DNA from: Salinarimonas ramus | GTDB taxonomy: Bacteria; Pseudomonadota; Alphaproteobacteria; Rhizobiales; Beijerinckiaceae | DNA: 64,000 bases | Assembly: GCF_014645695.1 (NCBI RefSeq) | Contig: NZ_BMMF01000007.1 | Coordinates: 214,715-278,714 of the forward strand | Direction: 5' to 3' | In this document: positions 28,714 to 37,400 of the stretch, in pieces | Position numbering within the stretch: the first letter of the stretch is position 1 | Layout of the letters: every line of letters starts with the position of its first letter | Position numbers and translations under genes: made by a program | Notes under the pieces: generated by a model | Told to the model about the DNA's origin: nothing | Databases searched by the model: none | What the model saw: the letters and a program-made list of their open reading frames with translations, nothing else

Positions 28714-30261
28714 CTAGCCGCCCTTGGCCCGGCGCCGCTCGATGGAGGAGGGAATGCGCAAGGATTCTCGATACTTGGCGACCGTGCGCCGGGCGATGTC
28801 GATGCCCTCGCCGCGCAGGATCTTGACCAGCTGATCGTCGGAGAGGATCGCGGTCGGTCGCTCGGCGTCGATGAGCTGCTTGATGCGGTGGCGCACGGCC
28901 TCCGAGGAATGCTGATCGCCCCCCGTGCCCGAGATGGCCGCCGTGAAGAAGTACTTCATCTCGAACACGCCCCGCTGCGTGCCGATGGACTTGTTCGAGG
29001 TGACCCGCGAGACCGTCGATTCGTGCATGCCGATCGCGTCGGCGATCGTCCTGAGGTTGAGCGGGCGCAGATGCGTCACGCCGTTGGCGAAGAAGCCGTC
29101 CTGCTGGCGCACGATCTCGGTGGCGACCTTGAGGATCGTCTTCGCCCGCTGGTCGAGGGAGCGGGTGAGCCAGTTGGCGTTCTGCAGGCATTCCGTGACG
29201 AAGGCGCGCTCGGTCTCGCTCTTCGCCGCGCGGGCGACGCGGGAATAATAGGCCTGGTTCATGAGCACGCGCGGCAGCGTGTCGGGGTTGAGGTCGATGA
29301 GCCAGGAGCCGTCGGGCGCCGGGCGCACGAAGACGTCGGGCACCAGCACCTCCACCGGCGCGCCGCCGAAGGCGCGCCCAGGCTTCGGATCGAGCGCGCG
29401 GATCTCTCGGATCATGTCGGCGAGATCCTCGTCGTCGACGCCGCACAGGCGCTTGAGGGCCGAGAGGTCGCGCTTGGCCAGCAGGTCGAGGCGCGAGACC
29501 AGCGCCTGCATGGCGGGGTCGAACCGGTCCTTCTCGCGCAGCTGGATCGCGAGGCATTCGGCGAGATCGCGCGCGCCGACGCCCGAGGGGTCGAAGCGCT
29601 GGATCGCGGCGAGCACACGCTCCACGAGCGCGACCTCGCAGGAGAGCCGCTCGGCCACGGCCTCGACGCTCTCCGCGAGCCAGCCGGCATCGTCGATGGC
29701 GTCGACGAGGAAGCGCCCGACGAGGCGCTCCATCGGGTCCGTGATCGCGAGGTCGAGCTGGGCGGCGAGGTGCTCGGCGAGCGTCGTCTCGCGGGTGAGG
29801 CGCGCCTCGAAATCCTGCTCCTCCCCGTCGAAGGAGCCGCCGGGCCCGACGCCGGTCCAGGGCCCCGGCGCGAGCGCCAGACGATCGCCCTCGGCGAAGG
29901 CCTGCGGCTCCGGCTGGGGGCCCACAGCCGCGCCGTCGGGATCGAAGGTGTTGTCGAGGGAGGTGTCGAGGTCGCTCTCGAGCGACGAGCGATCGGCGGT
30001 GAGCGTGTCCGCGTCCCAGGCCGGCGCCTCCTCGCGGGCGACGTCCGGCACCGGGTCCGGCCCGTCGAGGCGCTCGCGCGCGTCGGGGGCCTCGCCGCCC
30101 TCCTCGTGGCGCTCGAGCAGCGGATTGCGCTCGAGCTCCGCGTCGACATAGGCGACGAGGTCGAGATGGGAGAGCTGGAGGAGCTTGATCGCCTGCAGGA
30201 GCTGCGGCGTCATCACCAGGGACTGTCCCTGGCGCAGCTCCATACGTTGCGACAGACTCAT
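28714..30261 (-). CDS. rpoN: RNA polymerase sigma-54 factor
   Basis: 515 residues. The N-terminal activator-interacting region is Gln/Leu-rich (LVMTPQLLQAIKLLQLS). An acidic linker (~50-120) leads to the core-binding domain. The HTH region includes TIADAIGMHESTVSRVTSNK, and the C-terminal RpoN box is ARRTVAKYRESLRIPSS. It directs transcription from -24/-12 promoters with AAA+ activators, for nitrogen and other functions. Start MSLSQRMELRQ at 30261 is preferred over a codon four residues upstream. The lptB-type ABC gene that often precedes rpoN in proteobacteria is not here; the gene upstream is the divergent Zur-type regulator. Confidence 0.97.
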   Translation of the reverse strand: MSLSQRMELRQGQSLVMTPQLLQAIKLLQLSHLDLVAYVDAELERNPLLERHEEGGEAPDARERLDGPDPVPDVAREEAPAWDADTLTADRSSLESDLDTSLDNTFDPDGAAVGPQPEPQAFAEGDRLALAPGPWTGVGPGGSFDGEEQDFEARLTRETTLAEHLAAQLDLAITDPMERLVGRFLVDAIDDAGWLAESVEAVAERLSCEVALVERVLAAIQRFDPSGVGARDLAECLAIQLREKDRFDPAMQALVSRLDLLAKRDLSALKRLCGVDDEDLADMIREIRALDPKPGRAFGGAPVEVLVPDVFVRPAPDGSWLIDLNPDTLPRVLMNQAYYSRVARAAKSETERAFVTECLQNANWLTRSLDQRAKTILKVATEIVRQQDGFFANGVTHLRPLNLRTIADAIGMHESTVSRVTSNKSIGTQRGVFEMKYFFTAAISGTGGDQHSSEAVRHRIKQLIDAERPTAILSDDQLVKILRGEGIDIARRTVAKYRESLRIPSSIERRRAKGG

Positions 30262-30510
30262 GCGCGACCCCACGACCGCCCAGCCGGGCTCACCGGCATG
30301 GAATTTGCTTTGCAGTCGTTACGATCTTTATAAGCCGACGCGCTTTTCGTCAAAGCGTGCCGCGCCGCGGCGCCTGCCGCAAGGGTGCGCGAAAGCTGCG
30401 CTGTTGCGCAAGAGCAACGCGGCATCCGATGAAAGCACCCGAACCGCCACCTCCCCGCAAGGAAGGACGAGCCGTGGCACACTTCGTCATGCGATGCTAT
30501 ATCGTCACGC

Positions 30511-31056
30511 ATGGCGCACGATCATTCGCACCACGATCATCCCCACGACCACGACGCCTCCTGCGCGCACGCGCATGCCCGCGCCGCCGCGCTTCCCGAG
30601 GCGCTGGCGACGGCGCAGGCGGCGTGCGCGGAGCGGGGCGTGCGGCTCACGCCGATCCGGCGGACGGTGCTCGAGGCGCTGCTCGAGAGCCACGCGCCGC
30701 TCGGCGCCTACGAGATCCTGGACGCGCTCAACGCCAAGGACGCCGACGACAAGCCGGGGGAGAGCAAGTCGGGGCGCGGGCTCGCGCCGATCGCGATCTA
30801 CCGCGCGCTGGACTTCCTCATCGAGCAGGGCTTCGTCCACAAGCTCGAGAGCCGCAACGCCTTCACCGCCTGCCCGCACGCGCACGCGCCCCACGACCTC
30901 GTCGCCTTCCTGATCTGCGACGCGTGCGGGGGCGTGGACGAGGTCTCGCCCGCTCCCCTCGCCCAGGCGGTGACGCGGATGCTGGCGCAGGAGGGCTTCG
31001 CGCCGCGTCGGCAGGTGCTGGAGATCACCGGCACCTGCGCGCATTGCCACGGCTGA
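30511..31056 (+). CDS. zur: Fur-family regulator, Zur type, with His-rich N-terminus
   Basis: A 181-residue Fur-family repressor. The HTH segment is GVRLTPIRRTVLEALLESH ... APIAIYRALDFLIEQGFVHKLESRNAF. The C-terminal zinc site uses CDACGG and CAHCHG. The first 25 residues (MAHDHSHHDHPHDHDASCAHAHARA in pieces) contain eight or more His, as in zinc-handling proteins. An Ala/Lys/Ser insert (NAKDADDKPGESKSGRGL) sits between helices, as in Zur. It likely represses zinc uptake when zinc is plentiful; the znu genes are not in this window, so the Zur call rests on protein features. It is divergent from rpoN, with ~250 bases between. Confidence 0.85.
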   Translation: MAHDHSHHDHPHDHDASCAHAHARAAALPEALATAQAACAERGVRLTPIRRTVLEALLESHAPLGAYEILDALNAKDADDKPGESKSGRGLAPIAIYRALDFLIEQGFVHKLESRNAFTACPHAHAPHDLVAFLICDACGGVDEVSPAPLAQAVTRMLAQEGFAPRRQVLEITGTCAHCHG

Positions 31057-31151
31057 GCTCGTCCCACACGGTCTCGACCGACGATCTTGCGGCCACGCCG
31101 GCGCACGCCCATCTCCCGATCTACAAAGCTCACCATCCGGAACCCTCATCC

Positions 31152-31943
31152 ATGCTCGACGCCAAGAAGCTCCTCGATCAGGTCCTCGGCTCCGCGCGCG
31201 CGGGCGATCTCTCGGGGCTGGAGGCGCAGGCGCGCCAGCTGCTCGGGCAGGCCGGGGGCGCCGCGAACGGCGGCGCCTCGCGCGGCGGCGGCAACGGCGA
31301 TCTCCTGAAGGGCGCCCTCGCGGGGGGCGTCGTGGGGCTGCTGGTGGGCAACAAGAAGGCGCGCAAGTTCGCGGGTCGCACCGCCGGCACGGCGCTCAAG
31401 GTCGGCGGTCTCGCCGCGGTGGCGGGCCTCGCCTACACCGCCTGGCGCAATCGTCAGGCCGCGACGGGCGCGCCGCTCCCGCCGCCCGAAGCCGCCGCGG
31501 GCGCGACGCATCTGATGCCGGCGGGGGAGCCCGCGCTCCTGCCTCCGCCCTCGGAGAGCCCCTTCTCGCCCGCGAACGCCCCCGGCGGCGAGGATGCGCT
31601 GGCTCGCGCCGTCCTCGTCGCCATGATCCAGGGCGCGAAGGCGGACGGGCATATCGATGCCCAGGAGCAGAGCCGCATCTTCGCGCATGTGGAGGCGCTG
31701 GAGCTCGACGCGGAGGCCAAGGCCTTCGTCATGGACGAGCTCGCCGCGCCCCTCGACGTCGAGAAGGTGGTGCGCGCCGCGCGTACACCGGAGATGGCGG
31801 CGGAGCTCTACGCGGCTTCGCTCCTGGCCGCCGTGCCCGACCATCCGGCGGAGCGCGCTTATCTCGATCTTCTCGCCGCGCGGCTCGGGCTCGACGAGGA
31901 GCTCGCCGCGGAGATCGAGCGCTCCGTCCTCGCCGCGACCTGA
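31152..31943 (+). CDS. DUF533 / TerB-like domain membrane protein
   Basis: 263 residues. The N-terminus MLDAKKLLDQVLGSARAGD is followed by a Gly-rich segment. A short hydrophobic hairpin comes next (LKGALAGGVVGLLVGNKKARKFAG, TALKVGGLAAVAGLAYTAWRN), then a Pro-rich linker. The C-terminal helical domain (ARAVLVAMIQGAKADGHIDAQEQSRIF ... LYAASLLAAVPDHPAERAYLDLLAARLGL) is the DUF533/YebE pattern, related to TerB tellurite-resistance domains. The acidic ADGHIDAQEQ stretch recalls TerB metal-binding helices. The function is unknown; inner-membrane location is inferred. No clear operon partner. Confidence 0.85.
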   Translation: MLDAKKLLDQVLGSARAGDLSGLEAQARQLLGQAGGAANGGASRGGGNGDLLKGALAGGVVGLLVGNKKARKFAGRTAGTALKVGGLAAVAGLAYTAWRNRQAATGAPLPPPEAAAGATHLMPAGEPALLPPPSESPFSPANAPGGEDALARAVLVAMIQGAKADGHIDAQEQSRIFAHVEALELDAEAKAFVMDELAAPLDVEKVVRAARTPEMAAELYAASLLAAVPDHPAERAYLDLLAARLGLDEELAAEIERSVLAAT

Positions 31944-31955
31944 GCGACCCCGCGC

Positions 31956-32195
31956 TCAGCCCGTCGGCGGCGGCTCGACGAGGCGCGCGACGATGCGGCG
32001 CACGAGGGGCGCGAAGGTGAGGACGCCGGGAAACGCGATCGCCCAGGAGATGACCCACGCGCTCATCCAGGTGACGAACAATCCCTCGAAGCCCACGGCG
32101 CGCGCCGTGGCGAGGCCCGAGACGATGAGCGACATGATCCCCGAGAGGAAGAGCGCGAACAGGAACGGGGCGGATCGGGCGGGGAGCTTGCGCAC
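31956..32195 (-). CDS. DUF2798 family small membrane protein
   Basis: A 79-residue protein starting at a GTG (32195), reading RKLPARSAPFLFALFLSG then IMSLIVSGLATARAVGF, and a second helix WMSAWVISWAIAFPGVLTFAPLVRRIVARLV. Two helices with this pattern match DUF2798 proteins. Longer in-frame starts exist upstream, but the extra residues are Arg/Pro-rich noise. It is convergent with the DUF533 gene, 12 bases apart. The function of the family is unknown. Confidence 0.75.
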   Translation of the reverse strand: MRKLPARSAPFLFALFLSGIMSLIVSGLATARAVGFEGLFVTWMSAWVISWAIAFPGVLTFAPLVRRIVARLVEPPPTG

Positions 32196-32396
32196 GGGCG
32201 GTCTTCTCTGCGGTTCGAGCGGCCGGCGCGGCCCGCGTCCTCCCTCGCCCGTCCACTCGCGACACCCTCTTGCGCCGGCGGTCGCGGGGCGGCAAGAGAG
32301 GACGCGGGCCGCGCGTCGCGTCGATAGCGCGCGCCGCACGCGGAGCCAAGCCGGCTTTCGCCGATGGACGGTTGCGCCAGAGCGCATGAGGCTTTC

Positions 32397-33098
32397 GTGA
32401 CGCCGACCCTGATCACCCTCGTCACCCCGCTCGTCGCGGACCCCGCCGCCTTCGCCCCGCGCCTGCGGGAAGCGACGGAGGGCGGCGTCGTCGCGGCCGT
32501 GCTCCTGCGTCTGCCCGCGGCCGACGAGCGCATGCTGATCAACCACGTCAAGGCGCTCTCCCCGGTCGCGCAGGAGGCGGGCTGCGCCGTCGTGCTCGCG
32601 GTCGAAGGGCGCGGAGCGTCCGGCCAGGACGGCGCGGACGAGCTCGATCTCGCGCGCATCGCCACCCGCGGCGGCGCCGACGGCGTCCACGCGCGCGACC
32701 TCGCCGAGGCGCGGCGCCTGCGCGAGCGCCTGGAGAGCGAGCGCGTCGTCGGCGTCGGCGCTCTCAAGACACGCCACGACGCCATGACGGCGGGCGAGAT
32801 CGGCGTCGACTACATCCTCTTCGGCGAGCCGCGCGCGGACGGCTCGCTGCCGGCGCTCGAGACGACGATCGAGCGCGCCTCCTGGTGGGCGGAGATCTTC
32901 GAGACGCCCTGCATCGCCTTCGCCTCGAGCCTCGACGACGTCGAGGCGCTCGCGCGCACGGGCGCGGAATTCATCGGGCTGGGCGAGGCCGCCTTCGAGG
33001 CGCCGGACGGGCCGGCGGCGGCGCTCGCGCGGGTCCGCGCGGCGCTCGACGCCGCCGATGCGGAGCGCGCGCGGCTCGCGGAGGAGACGCGCTCGTGA
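32397..33098 (+). CDS. ThiE/TenI-like phosphate-binding TIM-barrel protein (thiamine phosphate synthase family)
   Basis: A 233-residue protein with the order of a TIM barrel of the ThiE/TenI family: TLITLVTPLVAD at the start, AQEAGCAVVLAVEG, RGGADGVHARDLAEARRLRE, VVGVGALKTRHDAMTAGEIGVDYILFGEPRADG in pieces, and IAFASSLDDVEALARTGAEFIGLG at the phosphate-binding end. In true ThiE the enzyme joins HMP-PP and THZ-P; here several catalytic residues seem replaced, so it may be a non-synthase homologue. The GTG start has GAGG six bases upstream; an ATG at 32364 is the alternative. The stop overlaps the start of the next gene (GTGA). Confidence 0.75.
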   Translation: MTPTLITLVTPLVADPAAFAPRLREATEGGVVAAVLLRLPAADERMLINHVKALSPVAQEAGCAVVLAVEGRGASGQDGADELDLARIATRGGADGVHARDLAEARRLRERLESERVVGVGALKTRHDAMTAGEIGVDYILFGEPRADGSLPALETTIERASWWAEIFETPCIAFASSLDDVEALARTGAEFIGLGEAAFEAPDGPAAALARVRAALDAADAERARLAEETRS

Positions 33099-34192
33099 AA
33101 GCGGCGCGGCTCATCCTCGCGACGGCGCTCGCCGGGCTCGTCCTCGGCGTGGCGGCGCCGCGCGCGCAGGAGAGCGATGGGGCCGCGAGCGAGGCGCCGG
33201 TCGGGGACGTCCCGCAGGCGGTCGAGGTCGAGACGCTCGCTCCCGATGCCGGCGCGCCGCTCCTCTCTTCGCCCGCGACGGCCGAGCCCGTGCAGACGAG
33301 CCGCTTTCGCGACACCACCCTCGCCGCCCCGCCGCCCGTCGCGGCGGACGCGCCACCCGGCGCGGACCTCGCCTACGGCGCCTACCAGCGCGGCTACTAC
33401 CTCACCGCCTTCCACCGCGCGACGCAGCGTCTCGAGAGCGCGCCGGACGACGCGGCCGCGATGACGCTGCTGGGCGAGCTCTACGCGCAGGGGCTCGGCA
33501 TTCCCCAGGACGTGGCCCGCGCCGCGGACTGGTATCGCCTCGCCGCGCGCGAAGGCGACCCCAACGCCCTCTTCGCTCTCGCCATGATCGAGATCGAGGG
33601 CGCCACCGGCGAGGCCGATCCGGAAGCGGGGCGCGCGCTGCTCGAGCAGGCGGCCGAGGCCGGCCATCCGCGGGCGGCCTACAATCTCGCCCTCCTCCTC
33701 TTCGGCTCCGAGGCGGAGGCGGACCTCGCCCGCGCGGCGGATCTGGTGCGCCGGGCGGCCGAGGCGGAGATCCCCACCGCGCAGCATGCCTTGGGCGTGC
33801 TCTACGCCGAGGGCCGCGGGCTCGAGGAGAACCCCATCGCCGCCGCCGCCTGGTTCGCCCGCTCCGCGCGCAACGGCGACGTCCCGGGCATGGTCGAGTA
33901 CGCCATCGCCCTCTTCAACGGCGAGGGCATCGCGACGAACGAGGAGGAGGCGGCGCGCTGGTTCCGCGAGGCCGCCTTCAACGGCAACGCCGTGGCGCAG
34001 AACCGCCTGGCGCGGCTCTACGCCACGGGCCGGGGTGTCCCCGAGGATCCGGTGGAGGCCGCGGCCTGGCATCTCGCCGCGTCCGCGCAGGGCCTCGCCG
34101 ATCCCTGGCTCGACGAGGAGCTGGAGCGGCTCGGCGCCGACGAGCGCGAGCACGCCCGCAGCCTCGCGGAGAGCCGCCTCGCCGGTCCCTGA
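33095..34192 (+). CDS. Sel1-repeat (TPR-like) periplasmic protein
   Basis: 365 residues, GTG start overlapping the stop of the ThiE-like gene. An N-terminal signal peptide (KAARLILATALAGLVLGVAAPRAQ) is followed by a disordered Ala/Pro/Glu segment to ~105. Then come five or six Sel1 repeats, for example LLGELYAQGLGIPQDVARAADWYRLAA, ALGVLYAEGRGLEENPIAAAAWFARSA and RLARLYATGRGVPEDPVEAAAWHLAA. Sel1 repeats mediate protein-protein contacts; envelope Sel1 proteins in alphaproteobacteria often act in signalling or exopolysaccharide control. The next gene, the PodJ-like protein, also has Sel1 repeats, so the two may have a shared origin. Confidence 0.88.
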   Translation: MKAARLILATALAGLVLGVAAPRAQESDGAASEAPVGDVPQAVEVETLAPDAGAPLLSSPATAEPVQTSRFRDTTLAAPPPVAADAPPGADLAYGAYQRGYYLTAFHRATQRLESAPDDAAAMTLLGELYAQGLGIPQDVARAADWYRLAAREGDPNALFALAMIEIEGATGEADPEAGRALLEQAAEAGHPRAAYNLALLLFGSEAEADLARAADLVRRAAEAEIPTAQHALGVLYAEGRGLEENPIAAAAWFARSARNGDVPGMVEYAIALFNGEGIATNEEEAARWFREAAFNGNAVAQNRLARLYATGRGVPEDPVEAAAWHLAASAQGLADPWLDEELERLGADEREHARSLAESRLAGP

Positions 34193-34259
34193 CCGAAGGC
34201 TGCGGCCGCGGGAAAGCTCGGCCCCGAACGCCGGGTCATTAGCAATTCCGAAGGCTCGG

Positions 34260-34274
34260 TTAACCCGGTATTTA
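34260..34274 (+). promoter_or_regulatory. candidate CtrA-binding site upstream of the PodJ-like gene
   Basis: TTAACCCGGTATTTA matches the CtrA consensus TTAA-N7-TTAA at seven of eight fixed positions. It lies ~187 bases before the ATG of the PodJ-like gene at 34461. CtrA is the cell-cycle master regulator of alphaproteobacteria and commonly controls polarity genes. A TTGACC (34277-34282) next to it could be a -35 element. Confidence 0.45.
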
Positions 34275-34460
34275 CCTTGACCGGGAAAAGTCGAGGCGTC
34301 GGCGCATGCTCGCAACCGTCCATCAACCTCCGGAGGGAGGCGGGCGCCGCCGGGGCAGGCGCGTCGGGGCGGCGCCTTCCTCTCTCGGGCTCTTCGGCTC
34401 GACGACCGACATCGACCGTCCCGCGGCAATCCGGCCGGCAACAGGACCGAGAGCGCGGCG

Positions 34461-37400
34461 ATGCGGCAGAACGTTTCACACTCCGCCCCCTGGGGCCTCG
34501 ACGGGCTCGATCCGGACGTGCGCGACGCGGCGCGCGAAGCGGCGCGACGCGCGGGGATGAGCCTCGACGAATGGCTCTCCGTCGCCATCGCAGACCGCGC
34601 CAGCCGCGCCTACCAGGACGCTCCGGTGCGCCGACGCACGGCGCAGCCCGCGCCGCAGGCGCCCGCGCAAGCCGCGCCGCAGGGCGGCTACGACGAGCTC
34701 GACGGCGTCGCGAGCCGGCTCGGCAAGATCACCCGCGGCGGGTCGTCCGCCCAGAGCGCGCATGCCGCGCAGCCGGCGCAGGCGCAGGCGCGCGTGCAGT
34801 CCTCCACCCGCAATCTCGACCAGGTCATCGCCTCCCTCACCGCCGAGCAGGACCGCCGCGCCCGCGAGAGCGCCGCGAAGACGGCGGAGGCGCTCGATTC
34901 CGTCGCGCGCTGGATCGAGCGCGCCGAGGACCGCATGGCGGAGAGCTCGCGCTCGGCCGCCGAGCGGCAGGACCGCACCGCCGGCGTGCTCAGCGAGGCG
35001 CTGGGCCTGATGACGCGACGCCTCGACGACATCGAGCGGCGCGTGGCGGACGGGCACCAGCCCTCCATGAACGCCGCGCTCAAGGCCGTGGAGAAGGTCG
35101 AGCAGCACCTCGCCAAGCTCGAGACCCGCCGCCGCGAGGAGAACGCCGCCGAGCGCGACCGCGACGCGGCGCGCGATGCCGCCATCGACGCCAAGATCGA
35201 GGGTGCGCTGCGCGGCTTCGAGCAGCGCATCGCGACGATTTCCGAGCGCATCGCGGAGGCGAACGCCGCTCCGCGCGGCCGCCGCGGCCTCTCCGTGCGC
35301 GACGAGCTGAAGGAAGCGGTGGCCGAGATCCGCTCGCGCCAGCAGGCGCTGGAGGATCCGCAGAGTGCCCCCGCGCCGGCGCTGGCCGCGCGCTTCGCGC
35401 CGCGTCCGGACGATGCGCCGCGCCAGGATGACGCCACCCGTGCGGACGCCGCCCGTGTGGAGGCCGTCGTCCAGCGCCTGGGGCGCAGCCATTCCGAGAT
35501 CCTCGAGGGGCTCCGCGCCGACATCTCCAAGCTGGCGGGCCAGCTCGACAGCGTGCGTTCGACGCCCGACGAGCCCGTCCCCGGCGTCGACGCCGTGCGC
35601 GAGGAGCTCTACCAGCTGCGCGAGACGGTCTCCGGCCTCGCCACCCGCGGCGAGGTGGGCGCGCTCGAGGACATCCTGCGCAGCCTCTCCCGCGAGACCT
35701 CCCAGGCGCTGATCCAGGCGAAGCTCGGCCAGGCCGGCGGGCCCGACGCCGCCGCCATGAGCGCGACGCTCGGCCGGCTCGAGACGGAGATGCGCCGCCT
35801 CTCCGACGAGGTGGCCCGCAACGCGCCCCACGGCCTCGTCTCCGCCGTCGAGGCGCTCTCCCACAAGGTCGACCTCATCGCGGATTCGGGCACGGACGCG
35901 CAGACCATCCAGGCGCTGGGCGGCGAGGTCTCGGAGCTGCGCGCGCTCCTCGGCGAGATCGCCGAGCCGACGCGGGTCGCGGATCTCGCCGAGCAGGTGG
36001 CGGAGATGTCGCGCCAGATCGAGCGGATCGGGCGCGCCCAGGTCGACCCGATCGAGTTCGCCGGCGTCCGCGCCGCGGTGGAGGACATCCGCGAGCACCT
36101 GACGTCGCCCCGCGAGGAGGGCGACCGCGAGGCGATCGCGGCGCTCGGCGGGCGCATCGACACCCTCGCCGACAAGCTCGAATCCGTCACGGGCCTGCTC
36201 TCGCGCGCCGATATCGGCGCCCTCGCGCAGCAGATCGAGGGGCTCGCCGGCTCCGCCGCGAAGCTGGAGCGGGCGGGCAGCGTCGCCGCGCCCGTCGACC
36301 TCGGCCCTATCGCGAGCCAGATCGAGGCGCTCGGCGCCCGGCTCGACGCGCTCGCCGCCGACAGGCCGGCCGTCGACGTGTCCCCCGTGGCGCGCCAGAT
36401 CGAGATGCTGGAGGAGCGGCTCGGGTCGCGCCAGGAGGCGTTCGCGCCGGCGGCGCTCGTCGCGCGCCTCGACGTCATGGCCGAGAAGCTCGACGGCCTG
36501 CGCGACGCGAAGCCGGCCGAGCCGCCGCTCGACATCGACGGCCTGATGCGCCGTCTCGACAAGATCGACGAGCGCCTGGAGAGTCCCCGCGACGCGGATC
36601 GGCTCAAGCCGCTCGAGGCGATGCTCGCCGGCCTCGCCGCCAAGCTCGAGGAGCCGCAGCGCGAGGGATCGGACGCGCTGGAGGGGCTCGAGCGCCAGAT
36701 CTCGGAGATCGCCGCGCGCCTGGAGCGCGGCCGCGATCCGGACCCCGCCCTCGCGACCCTCGAGCGCGCCATGGGCGATCTGATGGCGCAGGTCGACGGG
36801 CTCAAGGAAGGGCTCGGCAACGGCGCCCGCGAGCCGGCGCCGAGCGCCCTCGACGACGGCGCGCTCTCCGATCTCGTGCGCACCATCGAGGGTCTGAAGA
36901 CGTCGCAGGCGGAAGCCGATCGGCGCAGCCGCGACACGCTCACCGCCGTGCACGGCACGCTGGAGGCGCTCGTCGGGCGTCTCGCCACGCTCGAAGCCGG
37001 CGGCGCCGCGCGCGATCCGCGCCCGCGCAAGCAGGCCGCGGAGGCCCCCGCGCGCCGGCCGAACCTCGACAAGGAGCCCGCCGCTGCGAAATTCGACGCC
37101 GCTCCCGCGAAGGTGGATGCGGAGGGCGAGGCGTCCGCAAAGCGCGGCTTCGACCTGTCCGCGTTCCGCTCGACCGCGCCGCGCACGCCCGAGCCGGACC
37201 CGGCCCCCCGCGAGGCCGCGCCCCGCGAGACGGCGCTCCCGCTCGGCGAGACCGACACGGCCGCGGCCGCGCTGCTCGGCGAGATGGACGCCGCGACCAA
37301 CGCCGCGCTCGACGACATCCTGCTCGAGCCCGGCTCCGGTCGCCCGCAGCCGGCCAAGGGCCGCAAGGGCCGGGCCGCCGCGCCCGCGGAGGACGCCGAG

